Below are positions 9,671 to 22,602 of a stretch of 41,271 bases of DNA, piece by piece (positions within the stretch are counted from its first letter, which is position 1; the number at the start of each line of letters is the position of its first letter). Source of the DNA: an uncultured Bdellovibrionales bacterium (GTDB taxonomy: Bacteria; Bdellovibrionota; Bdellovibrionia; Bdellovibrionales; UBA1609); NCBI GenBank assembly GCA_937936325.1, contig CALGWV010000003.1:1-41271 (forward strand), written 5' to 3'. Under the pieces are notes generated by a model. The model was not told the origin of the DNA. It searched no databases and worked only from the letters and a program-made list of their open reading frames with translations. Both the position numbers and the translations under genes were made by a program.

Positions 9671-9679
9671 TTATACACA
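9671..9679 (+). promoter_or_regulatory. DnaA box TTATACACA
   Basis: Fits TTATNCACA on the plus strand. Confidence 0.8.
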
Positions 9680-9725
9680 AAGAGGTTTGGAGAAAATAAT
9701 AATATAAAACAGGAGCTTAAGTGAC

Positions 9726-9734
9726 TTATCCACA
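9726..9734 (+). promoter_or_regulatory. Perfect DnaA box TTATCCACA next to the trios
   Basis: Exact consensus on the plus strand, 12 bases before the DnaA-trios. This is the position of the strand-loading box in the basal unwinding system. Confidence 0.92.
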
Positions 9735-9746
9735 TAATCACAGGGC

Positions 9747-9780
9747 CTACTACTACTACTAACTTTTAATATATATAATA
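9747..9780 (+). promoter_or_regulatory. DnaA-trios and AT-rich unwinding element
   Basis: Five CTA trinucleotides in perfect tandem (9747-9761) follow a GC-rich patch CAGGGC, then an AT-only run ends at 9780. CTA on this strand is TAG on the other, the known DnaA-trio unit bound by DnaA on single-stranded DNA. The neighbouring 9762-9780 tract is the likely first melted region. Confidence 0.88.
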
Positions 9781-9790
9781 GGGAAAAAGA

Positions 9791-10900
9791 ATGAAGATAA
9801 AAGTCCAAAAAGAAGCCTTACAAAGCTTGTTATCCAAAATACAAAATATTGTTGAAAGAAAAACATCCATGCAGGTCTTGGTTCATGTTCTAATGGTCGC
9901 CAAAGATAGTAAATTACAAATTTATGCAACGAATCTGGAAGTGAGTTTAACAAGCTCTATTGATGCTGAAATTATTGAGCCAGGAACAGTCGCCATTCAT
10001 GCCAAAAGCTTTTTTGATCTAGTCAGAGAGCTTCCATCCACAGAACTAGTTTTAGAAAAAATTGAAAACTCTTGGCTCAAACTTAAGCAAGGTCCTAATA
10101 ATTATAAAATCGCTGGTGTCGACCCTTCTGAATACCCTGTGTTTCCTGAATTTAAAAAAGAAGGCTTTCACCAAGTCGACCCGCAGTCTCTAGGTGAGAT
10201 GATTCAAAAAACAATTTACAGCGTGGCCAACGATGAAGCACGCTTTCACCTCAATGGGGTTTACTTCGAAATCAAAGATCAGCTCTGTAAAATGGTTTCT
10301 ACGGACGGCCATAGGTTGAGCTACATCGAAAGAAAGTTAGAAGCTCAAACAGGTGCAGAGTTTTCTACAGGAGTGATTATTCCCAAAAAAGGAATATTAG
10401 AAATTAAAAAGCTTGTAGAAACCGGCTCTGAAAATATGGGGCTGTTGCTAGATGGAGCACAAATCGTAGTTCAATCTGACGAAACTGTTTTACTCATTCG
10501 ATTGATTGAAGGCAAATACCCCAATTTTGAGGAGCTTATACCTAAACCCACTACACCGACCCTTAAACTGACTAAAGAAGCCTTAGGATCCAGCCTGAAG
10601 CGTGTGGCGCTACTCACAAATCAAACATCCATGGGAGTGACATTCAATTTGGACTCTAAAAAAATAGAATTATTATCTTCAGGGTCAGAATTAGGCCAAG
10701 CAAAAGAAAATGTGGAAGGAGCTTATACCGGAGATTCGCTATCTGTAGGTTATAATGCTAAATATATTCTAGATGTGCTGTCTGTTTTGAAAGAGGATCA
10801 AAATTTAAATATTTTTATTGAAAACGAATCTTCTCCCACTTTAATTCAGCCCGATGATGACAGTTCTTATTCCTGCGTTGTGATGCCAATGAGGGTTTAA
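9791..10900 (+). CDS. dnaN: DNA polymerase III beta subunit (sliding clamp)
   Basis: The beta clamp encircles DNA and tethers polymerase III and other partners. The 369-residue protein has the family length and opens MKIKVQKEALQSLLSKIQNI. It shows typical clamp stretches such as RFHLNGVYFEI, VSTDGHRLS, LIEGKYPNFEELIP and the C-terminal end SYSCVVMPMRV (E. coli YVVMPMRL). It starts right after the AT-rich end of oriC with a modest GGGAAAAAG ribosome-binding site, and is followed 20 bases later by recF. Confidence 0.98.
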   Translation: MKIKVQKEALQSLLSKIQNIVERKTSMQVLVHVLMVAKDSKLQIYATNLEVSLTSSIDAEIIEPGTVAIHAKSFFDLVRELPSTELVLEKIENSWLKLKQGPNNYKIAGVDPSEYPVFPEFKKEGFHQVDPQSLGEMIQKTIYSVANDEARFHLNGVYFEIKDQLCKMVSTDGHRLSYIERKLEAQTGAEFSTGVIIPKKGILEIKKLVETGSENMGLLLDGAQIVVQSDETVLLIRLIEGKYPNFEELIPKPTTPTLKLTKEALGSSLKRVALLTNQTSMGVTFNLDSKKIELLSSGSELGQAKENVEGAYTGDSLSVGYNAKYILDVLSVLKEDQNLNIFIENESSPTLIQPDDDSSYSCVVMPMRV

Positions 10901-10920
10901 GACCAGGGAGTTCTGTTTTT

Positions 10921-14522
<3,602 letters not shown>

Positions 14523-14585
14523 TTTACTATATTGCAGCTAAATATTTTGAATCTAAAATAAAAATTTTAAATTTACGAGGACAAA

Positions 14586-17051
14586 ATGGCAGAAATGTAT
14601 ACCGAAGATATTACCCAAATTGATATCAATCAGGAAATGAAAGATGCCTATCTTCAGTATTCCATGAGTGTCATTGTTGGAAGAGCTTTGCCGGATGTGA
14701 GAGATGGTTTGAAGCCTGTGCATCGTCGCATATTGTTTGCAATGAGTGAGCTTAAAAACACATATGATAAGGCCTATAAAAAATCAGCCCGTGTTGTTGG
14801 TGATGTTATTGGTAAATACCATCCACATGGTGATAAAGCCGTTTACGATACCATGGTAAGAATGGCTCAAGAGTTTTCAATGAAAGAAATTCTTGTAGAT
14901 GGGCAAGGAAACTTTGGTTCCATTGATGGAGATAGTCCGGCTGCTGCTAGGTACACTGAAGTCCGAATGACCAAGCTAGCTCAACTTTTATTAGAAGATA
15001 TCAATAAAGAGACTGTGGACTTTGCCCCAAACTACGATGATTCACTCCTAGTACCAGCGGTGCTTCCGGCTCAATACCCCAACTTACTTGTGAATGGGAG
15101 TTCAGGAATTGCTGTTGGTATGGCAACAAATATCCCGACGCACAATTTAGGTGAAGTTGTAGATGCCTGTCTTCATTTTATTAATAACCCTGATTGTACT
15201 TTGTCTGATTTGATTCAAATTATTCCTGGTCCTGACTTTCCAACTGCCGCTACAATTTCTGGTAGAAAAGGAATTTTAGACGCATACCGTACTGGTCGAG
15301 GAATCATTAAACTTAAAGCTGTTGCAGAAATTGAAGAGCTTAAAGACCACTGCAATATTATTGTGACGGAGCTGCCTTACCAAGTGAATAAAGCTAAGCT
15401 CATCATATCTATGGCAGACTTAGTCAAAGACAAAAAAATTGAAGGTATTGCAGATCTTAGAGATGAGTCCAGCAGAGAAGGGATTCGTATCTTAGTGAAA
15501 CTGAGACGTAATGCAAATCCACAGGTTATTTTAAATCAGCTCTTTAAATATACAAAAATGCAAACCAGTTTTGGTATAATAATGTTGGCCTTGGATTCTA
15601 GAAACCAACCTAGAGTCTTTAACCTTAAAGGAATTATTGAATCCTTTGTTGAGCATAGAAGAGACGTCATCACTAGAAGATGTATTTTCGACCTCAAGAA
15701 AGCACAAGCCCGAGAACATATCTTACTGGGCCTCCAAATAGCTTTAGATCATATTGATAAAATCATTAAAACTATTCGGGCGGCAAAAGAAACTAAAGAA
15801 GCTAAATTAGGATTGATTAAAGAATTTGATTTTTCCGATCGACAAGCTCAAGCTATTTTAGAGATGAAGCTTCAAAGGCTGACAGGTCTGGAAAGAGAAA
15901 AAATAGCTAATGAACTCAAAGAGGTTCGTGAGTCCATTGAATACTTTAAAAAAGTATTAGGTGATGTTTCAGAAGTATACCGAATCATCTCTGAAGAACT
16001 TATCGAAATTAAAGAAAAATTTGCCACTCCTCGAAAAACTCAACTTGTAGAGGCTCAAGAAGATATAGACATTGAAGACATGATCCCAAAGGAAAAAACC
16101 ATTGTGACACTCACTCACTCTGGAACGATCAAAAGGATTGCCACCGAAAGTTATAAGCTTCAAAAAAGAGGGGGCAAAGGTCTCAAAGGTGGAGGAGCTA
16201 AGGATGAAGACTTTGTTTCGGAAGTTTTCTTAACAGAAACCCACTCTACACTTTTAGTTTTTTCTGACAAAGGAAAATGCTATTGGGTTAAGGTTTATAA
16301 AATTCCAAAATCTACTCGTACTGGAAAAGGAAAATCAATTAGAAATGTCATACAGGTTGATGGAAATGAGAATGTTCAATCCGTGCTCCCTGTGGAAGCT
16401 TATTCAGATGATCAATTTTTAGCTTTTGTTTCTAAAAATGGAATTATAAAAAGAACAAGTTTGTCTCAGTTTTCAAACCCTAGAACTTCTGGTCTGATAG
16501 CCACAAAAATAGATTTAGATGATGAGATTTCAAACGTAAGCCTGACAGGCGGAGATCAGGAGATCTTTTTGACAACCAGAAATGGCCTTTCTATACGATT
16601 TGATGAAAATGATGTGCGTGTTATGGGAAGAACAGCTCGAGGAGTCAAAGGCATCAACTTGGGTAAAGATGATTATGTTGTAGGTTGTGATGTGATCAAA
16701 AAAGATGACGATAGAACTGTACTCATCATTACAGAAAAAGGTTATGGGAAGAAAGCAAAGCTTGCAGAATACCGGACTCAAACTCGTGGTGGAATGGGTG
16801 TGATCACCCAAAAAGTTTCCGATAAAGTTGGAAAATTGGCTACGGCAAGACTTGTTGAAGAAACCGATCATGTGGTCATTATGACTAATATGGGACAATC
16901 AATCCGAATGAAAGCTTCTGGGATTTCGACTTTAAGTCGCAACACTCAAGGGGTTAAACTCATCTCACTCAACGAGGGAGAGTTTGTCACATCATGTGCT
17001 TTGGTTAAAGATCATGACGAAGACGAGCATGAAGATCATTCAGACGATTAA
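14586..17051 (+). CDS. gyrA: DNA gyrase subunit A
   Basis: GyrA cuts and rejoins DNA during supercoiling. The catalytic tyrosine is Y123 in AARYTE. The quinolone-determining region reads [17 protein letters not shown]: residue 84, equivalent to E. coli Ser83, is lysine, while the Asp87 equivalent (D88) is kept. The C-terminal beta-pinwheel carries the GyrA box QKRGGKG, confirming gyrase rather than topoisomerase IV. The protein ends in an acidic tail rich in Asp, Glu and His. Length 821 is normal. The 3' end overlaps the start of the next gene, a lipoprotein. Confidence 0.98.
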   Translation: MAEMYTEDITQIDINQEMKDAYLQYSMSVIVGRALPDVRDGLKPVHRRILFAMSELKNTYDKAYKKSARVVGDVIGKYHPHGDKAVYDTMVRMAQEFSMKEILVDGQGNFGSIDGDSPAAARYTEVRMTKLAQLLLEDINKETVDFAPNYDDSLLVPAVLPAQYPNLLVNGSSGIAVGMATNIPTHNLGEVVDACLHFINNPDCTLSDLIQIIPGPDFPTAATISGRKGILDAYRTGRGIIKLKAVAEIEELKDHCNIIVTELPYQVNKAKLIISMADLVKDKKIEGIADLRDESSREGIRILVKLRRNANPQVILNQLFKYTKMQTSFGIIMLALDSRNQPRVFNLKGIIESFVEHRRDVITRRCIFDLKKAQAREHILLGLQIALDHIDKIIKTIRAAKETKEAKLGLIKEFDFSDRQAQAILEMKLQRLTGLEREKIANELKEVRESIEYFKKVLGDVSEVYRIISEELIEIKEKFATPRKTQLVEAQEDIDIEDMIPKEKTIVTLTHSGTIKRIATESYKLQKRGGKGLKGGGAKDEDFVSEVFLTETHSTLLVFSDKGKCYWVKVYKIPKSTRTGKGKSIRNVIQVDGNENVQSVLPVEAYSDDQFLAFVSKNGIIKRTSLSQFSNPRTSGLIATKIDLDDEISNVSLTGGDQEIFLTTRNGLSIRFDENDVRVMGRTARGVKGINLGKDDYVVGCDVIKKDDDRTVLIITEKGYGKKAKLAEYRTQTRGGMGVITQKVSDKVGKLATARLVEETDHVVIMTNMGQSIRMKASGISTLSRNTQGVKLISLNEGEFVTSCALVKDHDEDEHEDHSDD

Positions 17052-17748
17052 GTTTATTATTATTTTTTCTTTTTGTTTGTCTTGTGTAAAACAAGGCCAA
17101 AAAAATAAGAAAATTCCCCAAGCCAAAAAAGAGCTCAACTCTTGCTTGGCTGATCATAATACCCAGTGCAGTTTAAACGCATTGGATTATCTTATTCAAA
17201 ACGATAGATCTGAAAGGCATACTTGGTATTACAAAAAAGCAGAAATTTATCAAAAAAAAATGAAGCTTTGTAATAAAGCTGTAGAGTCTTATCAAAAAAG
17301 TTTGAGTTATTGCTCAGGAAAAACCTGTGAACCTCAAACTTATTACGAGTTAGGTCGATGTTACTTTTTCATAGGCGAATACGACCAGGCCGTGGTAGAG
17401 TTAGATCAACTCATGGGCTTGAGCTGGGCATCTCCTAACTTAGTCTCTAAGGCTAAATGGCTAAAAGGACAGGTTTACTTTTCTACTGGAAAAAGCGATG
17501 TGGCCTTAAAAAACTGGCTACAACTTTATGAGAAGTCGCCAGAGTTTTCAAAAAAATACAATATATTACAAGATATGATTCTGGCTTATCAAGATTTAGA
17601 GGACTTTCAGCCTGCCATCAGCCTTCTTGAGACCGCACAGAAAGAAATGAGCGAGGCTGAAAGCAAGGCCGCAGATGCCAAGCTGGTTCTACTAAAAAGA
17701 AGGCTCAGTCAGCAACCCGGTGGTTTAACAGGGAGGCTTAAGAGATGA
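17029..17748 (+). CDS. TPR-repeat lipoprotein
   Basis: The protein starts with a signal sequence [19 protein letters not shown], where cysteine 19 after LS fits a lipobox, so it should be lipid-anchored in the cell envelope. I chose the ATG at 17029 for this reason; upstream in-frame starts at 16984 and 17014 would bury the signal. The rest contains tetratricopeptide-like helices, for example [33 protein letters not shown] and [21 protein letters not shown]. TPRs form protein-binding scaffolds; the partner is unknown. Its 5' end overlaps gyrA and its stop overlaps the next gene, suggesting a transcript running from gyrA toward the ATP synthase genes. Confidence 0.75.
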   Translation: MKIIQTIKFIIIFSFCLSCVKQGQKNKKIPQAKKELNSCLADHNTQCSLNALDYLIQNDRSERHTWYYKKAEIYQKKMKLCNKAVESYQKSLSYCSGKTCEPQTYYELGRCYFFIGEYDQAVVELDQLMGLSWASPNLVSKAKWLKGQVYFSTGKSDVALKNWLQLYEKSPEFSKKYNILQDMILAYQDLEDFQPAISLLETAQKEMSEAESKAADAKLVLLKRRLSQQPGGLTGRLKR

Positions 17749-18038
17749 TTGCTTTTTTAAACGCACTATTTGGTTTTTTACTTATGACAAGTATATTTGG
17801 ACTCTATTATTTAATGATAAAGCATTTCCTGAGCCCAGAAAAAGCCAAAGAACCTGGACCCTTCAAGTTTTACCTTATTCTGGCCTTTTTTCTTAAGATT
17901 CCTTTTACAGTTCTGGCTCTTTATCTTCTAGTCACATGGTCTGAATTTTCTGTGGGGATTTTCTTGGGGAGTTTCATACTGGGGTTGATTCTTTGGTCAG
18001 GGGTTCTTATAACCTGTGGCTCAAAAACTAAAACCTAA
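17745..18038 (+). CDS. Small membrane protein, probable AtpI-like ATP synthase accessory protein
   Basis: The 97-residue product has three hydrophobic segments (about residues 3-25, 42-64 and 68-90) with a charged loop KHFLSPEKAKEPG after the first. Directly upstream of atpB many bacteria have a small hydrophobic AtpI (UncI) protein that helps assemble the c-ring. Position, size and topology fit that role, but no motif proves it. It overlaps the upstream lipoprotein gene by four bases. Confidence 0.5.
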   Translation: MIAFLNALFGFLLMTSIFGLYYLMIKHFLSPEKAKEPGPFKFYLILAFFLKIPFTVLALYLLVTWSEFSVGIFLGSFILGLILWSGVLITCGSKTKT

Positions 18039-18192
18039 GCTCCCGCAGATTTCAAATAAATCTAAGGCTTTTGCAACTTTAAGAGTACATATAAAAAACT
18101 GTATTTATACAGAGCAGCAAAGCTAAGAAAATAGCTAAACAAAGTCCATACTGCAGCTTCGTAACCCTGTCTTATAGTATGTAAGGTGATTC

Positions 18193-18882
18193 ATGGCTTC
18201 CTTTAACTTTATTGAGATGATCCCAGGTGTTGACCACTCCAACCTTCATGTGGCCACGGCCGTTATTGCAGTGAGTGCTATGGTTGTCGTTGGGATTGCA
18301 GCAAGGCTCGCTCTAGGCACAGGTGAATCTGCAATAGTACCGTCTTCAAGGTTTTCATTGAAAGGCTTTTTTGAACAGCTTACAGAGTTTATAACAAATT
18401 TATCTGTTTCCGTGATTGGTCCTGAGGGACGAAAGTTTGTCCCTATGTTTACGACAATATTTTTCTTTATCTTCTTTAATAATATTTTTGGTTTAATACC
18501 TGGTCTAGCTCCGGCGACTGAGAATATGAATACGGGTGTTGCTGTAGGGTTATTTGTTTTCGTTGTTTATAATGCCTATGGTTTAGCCGTAAATGGTTGG
18601 GCCTACCTCAAACATTTTGCAGGACCTATTGCTTTACTGGCCCCTTTAATGATTTTGGTAGAACTCATCTCTCATATTGTACGTCCTATCAGCTTAGGGC
18701 TAAGACTTAAAGCAAATATGACAGCGGATCATATGCTTTTAGGAATATTTACTGAGATGACACATTATGTGATTCCAGTAGCTTTTTACTTTTTGGGCCT
18801 GTTTGTTTGTGGCATGCAGGCTTTTATTTTTACTATTTTGACAATGATCTACATCTCTATGTCGATAGCCCATGAACATTAA
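18193..18882 (+). CDS. atpB: ATP synthase F0 subunit a
   Basis: Subunit a forms the proton half-channels beside the c-ring. The essential arginine is R171 in SLGLRLKANMTADH, replacing the common RLFGNM form with RLKANM. Other typical parts are the early FVPMFTTIFFFIFFNNIFGLIPG region and several long membrane helices. The 229-residue length fits. A good AAGGTGA ribosome-binding site precedes the ATG. It is followed by atpE, but b, delta, alpha, gamma, beta and epsilon genes are not in this window. Confidence 0.95.
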   Translation: MASFNFIEMIPGVDHSNLHVATAVIAVSAMVVVGIAARLALGTGESAIVPSSRFSLKGFFEQLTEFITNLSVSVIGPEGRKFVPMFTTIFFFIFFNNIFGLIPGLAPATENMNTGVAVGLFVFVVYNAYGLAVNGWAYLKHFAGPIALLAPLMILVELISHIVRPISLGLRLKANMTADHMLLGIFTEMTHYVIPVAFYFLGLFVCGMQAFIFTILTMIYISMSIAHEH

Positions 18883-18914
18883 TTTAATTTTTTTATAATA
18901 AAAGAGGAGAAACA

Positions 18915-19241
18915 ATGAAAAAAATGAACTTATTCCTACTGTCTTTCTTAGCGGGTTCAGCTGCATTTGCAGAAGATGCAGTTGAAGTGGCTAATACTGT
19001 TGCTTATGCAGGTATTCCAAGTGCTGTCTATTATGCATTTGCTGCGGCATTTACAATTGGACTAGCCGCTTTTGGTGGTGCTTTAGCTCAAGGAAAAGTG
19101 GGATCAGCGGCAATGGAAGGTATTGGACGCAATCCAAACTCTGCAGAGAAAATGCAAACACCTATGATTTTAGGTTTAGTATTTATTGAAACAGTTGTTC
19201 TTTTTGGTTTAGTTATTGCTTTACTATTAGTATTTAAATAA
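18915..19241 (+). CDS. atpE: ATP synthase F0 subunit c
   Basis: Subunit c forms the rotating ring. Two transmembrane helices are joined by the polar loop GIGRNP (RNP at 72-74). The ion-binding carboxylate is E92 in LGLVFIETVVLF. I see no Glu-Ser/Thr pattern with the helix-1 glutamine typical of sodium-binding rings, so protons are more likely. The protein is 108 residues rather than about 80 because it has an N-terminal signal-like extension ending SAAFAED. AGAGGAG precedes the ATG. Confidence 0.95.
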   Translation: MKKMNLFLLSFLAGSAAFAEDAVEVANTVAYAGIPSAVYYAFAAAFTIGLAAFGGALAQGKVGSAAMEGIGRNPNSAEKMQTPMILGLVFIETVVLFGLVIALLLVFK

Positions 19242-19288
19242 GTGAATGTATGAGCATATGGAGATCCCTACTCAGTCAGTCGTGATCT

Positions 19289-20719
19289 TTATAGGTTCAA
19301 TTTTATTTTTTTAATTAGTACTCCTAAAAGAGGTAATAATAAAAAATAAATCATAATACCGGCGTCGTTAGAATTTGACTTCTGACAGCCGGTTTTTTTT
19401 TGCTCGACAGCCAAAGATTGAGACTGTTTTGGAAAGGCTTTAGCAATACCTGAAGCAGTTTTTGGAATTGGCTTTAAGAAATGAGTTTGAAGTTGTGGTC
19501 CGTCGGTGAGTTGTCTAAAAAAGCTATGAATATTTAAAACGGATAGAGAAACTTCTTTACCTGGATCATAAAAAACTGAAGAGTGAGATTTCGAGGCACT
19601 TTGAACTAGGCTGTGACTCAGTGTATTGATGTCAAAATCAAACTGAGACAAAGCCATGGCCATAATGGCAGAGATAATAGGCGCAGACATGCTGGTTCCT
19701 TTTTTGTAGGCTAACTCCCGTCCTATTGATTGAGACTCAAGCAGCTCCAACTCACGTTCAACTCCATCGCCACCATAAGTGTATATATCTACACCTTTTC
19801 CAAAGTTTGAAAATGTAGAAATTTGATTTTGGCTATTAATTGACCCCACACTTAACACATTAGGAAGCCCAGCTGGACTACTACGTTCAAGACCGTCTAA
19901 GGCCTCGTTTCCAGCGGCAACGATGGCCAGTGCCCCATGAACCCTTGCATATTCAAAGGCCTTGAACTCAGAAAGAGAATTTCTCTTTGTAACGCCCCAG
20001 CTGCAATTGATAACTTTAGCCCCTTGGTCTGTAGCTAAATAAACAGCTTTCAAAAGGTCACTCATATGGGTGGGGCGACGGCTGGAAAAAGCTTTTATAG
20101 GCAGGAGTTGTATATAATCTTCAGAATTTGAAAATTGATCTAAAATATTTGTAATAAAGCCCGAGACATGTTGGCCATGGTCTGAGTCCTGGTTCTGATA
20201 ATCAGGACTGACATTAAAATCTTGGTCGGCGACATCAAAAGCTAGGGTTTTATTACCAAGTGTTCTTTTAAACTTTTGAAAGCCTGAGCTACTAATGTCA
20301 AACCCAACATCAATAAGAGCAATCAGAACTTCATTTTTAAAATTAGATTTTAATTTAAAGTTTGTAAAAAGCTGTTCATACCAAGGAAATGAATATTGGC
20401 TTAAAATTTTGGAGCGAGTGGGAGACTGAGGACGACGAACAACACAATCTGGTTCAACATGGTTCACAATACTCTTAGGAAAATACTGGTGAATATCTGC
20501 CAGTGATTCTTTAAATGCAAACACAAACTCTTTTTTCAAATTTGAAGCTTTATGATTCGATGCTTGGTGAATACGGGTGATCTTTGTGGATTTGAATGTG
20601 ATATCTTGTGAAGTAGAGACAATATACTGGTTTGTATCACATTGAGACATTTTTTGGGCAACTGCAGTGGAAAGTATAAATTGAGCTAATATAGAAGAAA
20701 GTAAGACATTCAGAGGCAT
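19289..20719 (-). CDS. Secreted subtilisin-like serine protease (S8 family)
   Basis: The catalytic triad is visible: D137 in ALIDVGFD, H181 in DSDHGQHVSG and S343 in KKGTSMSAP, with the oxyanion asparagine N271 in AAGNEA. An N-terminal hydrophobic stretch (about residues 1-21, ending TAVAQ) is a signal peptide. Residues 30-130 look like a propeptide or linker region. The end of the protein is a cysteine (C445), a short polar stretch, a hydrophobic helix (about 453-469) and a basic tail KKIKLNL, a layout resembling C-terminal sorting or anchoring signals. The substrate is unknown. The gene converges with atpE. Confidence 0.9.
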   Translation of the reverse strand: MPLNVLLSSILAQFILSTAVAQKMSQCDTNQYIVSTSQDITFKSTKITRIHQASNHKASNLKKEFVFAFKESLADIHQYFPKSIVNHVEPDCVVRRPQSPTRSKILSQYSFPWYEQLFTNFKLKSNFKNEVLIALIDVGFDISSSGFQKFKRTLGNKTLAFDVADQDFNVSPDYQNQDSDHGQHVSGFITNILDQFSNSEDYIQLLPIKAFSSRRPTHMSDLLKAVYLATDQGAKVINCSWGVTKRNSLSEFKAFEYARVHGALAIVAAGNEALDGLERSSPAGLPNVLSVGSINSQNQISTFSNFGKGVDIYTYGGDGVERELELLESQSIGRELAYKKGTSMSAPIISAIMAMALSQFDFDINTLSHSLVQSASKSHSSVFYDPGKEVSLSVLNIHSFFRQLTDGPQLQTHFLKPIPKTASGIAKAFPKQSQSLAVEQKKTGCQKSNSNDAGIMIYFLLLPLLGVLIKKIKLNL

Positions 20720-20864
20720 AATGACTCCTCGGTATTATAATCACTGAATCACATTAACTTTTGTCTGGTGTTAATAAATGAGTTCTACTTTCGGGTATTT
20801 AAATTTAGAATATGTCTTTGATCCACTATTTAATGAAATTTATTTTAAGTCATTGAGGTAAAAT

Positions 20865-21878
20865 ATGTTTTCAGAACTCTTTAGTCGAAGAGAACCAAGG
20901 GGTGACTTTTCATTAAGTCTTCTTCTTTTAGCGCTTATGAATCTACATCTTAGCGCTGAGCTTTATGTTTTATGCTTTTTTGATTTTGCACTCATTTCAG
21001 TGTTTGCAGGTTCCGAGTATTTTAAAAAGTATTCACGTTGTATTGTGAGTGTTTATGGATTAGCGCTAAGTCTCATTGCCGTTTATCAGCAATCCTATCA
21101 AATGCTGCCATTAATGCTCTCAGCTCTTTTTGGTTTTTATTTTGTACTTCATGTTTGGAGTTTAATTCGTAAAACAAAAACAAATATTGAAGTCTGGAGT
21201 TTGAGCTTTAAACTATGTTTTATTTTTTGGATTTTTTATATCTCTAAAAACATTTTTGTGAGACAAGATATTGCCTTGTCTCTGGAGAAACTAGTAGGGC
21301 TAGCCAATATAGATTTAGCCTATGTTTTTATAGCCGCTATACTTTTGTTAAGTGCCGTTTGTCTCTGTATAAAAAAATTCAGGTGGTTAGGCTTGATGAT
21401 TAATTTTTTGAGTTTTCTGTTTATTTTTGGGGCTCAAGATACTCATTTCATTATTCTTGCAATGGCTTTATCTATATGGTTTATCCCTATAGATTGGGTG
21501 GAGTCCTCTAGTCGTCAGATAAATATTTTTATTATAATTACAACAATGATCTATATCTTAGCTTCAAGTGTAGGGCATTTTACAGAAATCACGACATTTC
21601 CTTGGGCCAATCTTTCTGTAATTTTTATGTCTCTGATGGGCTTTTCTTATATTTATATATATCTGCAAGAAGAAAGCAGACTAAAGAAAAACACACAATT
21701 AAAAGCCATGAATATGGTCACAATAAATTCAGCAGCTGTAGCCTTAGATAGTGAAAGCCTATCAGACCAAAGCTTTACCCTGTCACAAAAAGAAGCCCTG
21801 GTAAAATTCTTTAAAGCCAAGAATCTTCCAAAGCTAATATTACCAGCCTTAGTTCTCTACATTTTGTATATCAATTGA
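20865..21878 (+). CDS. Polytopic membrane protein of unknown function
   Basis: I do not recognise this 337-residue protein. It is strongly hydrophobic with about nine to ten predicted membrane segments between residues 15 and 265, and one more at the extreme C-terminus (about 321-335). Between them lies a soluble stretch of about 50 residues rich in Gln, Ser and Lys. The start at 20865 follows GAGGTAAAAT. It is divergent from the protease and shares a 145-base intergenic region with it; whether they function together is unknown. The reading frame is intact and codon use looks like that of its neighbours. Confidence 0.65.
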   Translation: MFSELFSRREPRGDFSLSLLLLALMNLHLSAELYVLCFFDFALISVFAGSEYFKKYSRCIVSVYGLALSLIAVYQQSYQMLPLMLSALFGFYFVLHVWSLIRKTKTNIEVWSLSFKLCFIFWIFYISKNIFVRQDIALSLEKLVGLANIDLAYVFIAAILLLSAVCLCIKKFRWLGLMINFLSFLFIFGAQDTHFIILAMALSIWFIPIDWVESSSRQINIFIIITTMIYILASSVGHFTEITTFPWANLSVIFMSLMGFSYIYIYLQEESRLKKNTQLKAMNMVTINSAAVALDSESLSDQSFTLSQKEALVKFFKAKNLPKLILPALVLYILYIN

Positions 21879-21955
21879 TTTATTAATTTATAGGTTACTT
21901 AAGATTCAATAAATGAACTATTTTTTTTGAGTCTAGTGAATGTTAAAAGTAACTA

Positions 21956-22324
21956 TTAGTGTTTTTCTAAATAAATAATAAATCCTGTAAAATTTTTACC
22001 AATGAGACTCTTAGGTTTGTTGTATATTTTTGCTATTTTATCAGTGATAACTTGAGACTCTGTAGAGAGATCACACGCTGCAATTTTAAGATCCATAACA
22101 TCATCTTCAGCTTTTTTTAAGTAAACTCCTAATGTCTCATAACATTTCTTCATTACATCTGCAGGTCCTATGACCTCTTCGGGAGTACTAGGAAATAAAA
22201 GGAATAGTGAATTAAAAGTTTTACTATTTCCAAACCAATTTTGTTCTAGGTCTTTTATCTTTAGCTCAGCAAGAGTCAAAGATGAAAAAGTTAACAAAAG
22301 ACAACAAACTAGAAATTTAAACAT
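21956..22324 (-). CDS. Small secreted protein of unknown function
   Basis: The 122-residue product has a signal peptide (residues 1-19, MFKFLVCCLLLTFSSLTLA then E). The mature part is mostly polar and has two cysteines, at about residues 61 and 83, that could pair. It contains no motif I recognise. It converges with the membrane protein gene and stands alone, with 278 bases separating it from the next gene. Confidence 0.6.
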   Translation of the reverse strand: MFKFLVCCLLLTFSSLTLAELKIKDLEQNWFGNSKTFNSLFLLFPSTPEEVIGPADVMKKCYETLGVYLKKAEDDVMDLKIAACDLSTESQVITDKIAKIYNKPKSLIGKNFTGFIIYLEKH

Positions 22325-22602
22325 TTTAACTCTCCAAAGTTAAAGGTGAAGGAACTCGTGGAATATATAGATAAAAAATCAGTCTTTAAAAGACAAAATA
22401 AGTAAATTGTAATATTTATAGGGATTATGAATGTAAAAATGATATTTAAAGCATTCGAAAGGAAATACTACATGCAAAATGTGATTTTTTTATTTGATAG
22501 TAAGGAATATACAACCTTTTATACTCTTTATAGATGGATATACTTGAAGAGTTTCAAAAGCTAATGCATTTGAAAAAGGCGAAAATTTTAATAAAAAATT
22601 TT

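Larger units (their letters stand above)
9583..9790. other. oriC: Chromosomal replication origin oriC (dnaA-dnaN gap)
   Basis: The 208-base gap between dnaA and dnaN carries a dense set of DnaA boxes, then a GC-rich patch, tandem DnaA-trios and an AT-rich tract. Boxes left of the middle point one way and those right of it the other. Genes diverge from this region on both sides. The layout matches the basal unwinding system described for Bacillus subtilis, and DnaA-box origins in the dnaA-dnaN gap are known in many bacteria. Confidence 0.95.

Noticed and set aside
22427-22564. A 45-codon open frame on the plus strand with an AGGG upstream
   Set aside because: Composition is Lys/Tyr/Phe-heavy as in random AT-rich DNA, there is no recognisable motif, and spacing to the possible ribosome-binding site is poor.
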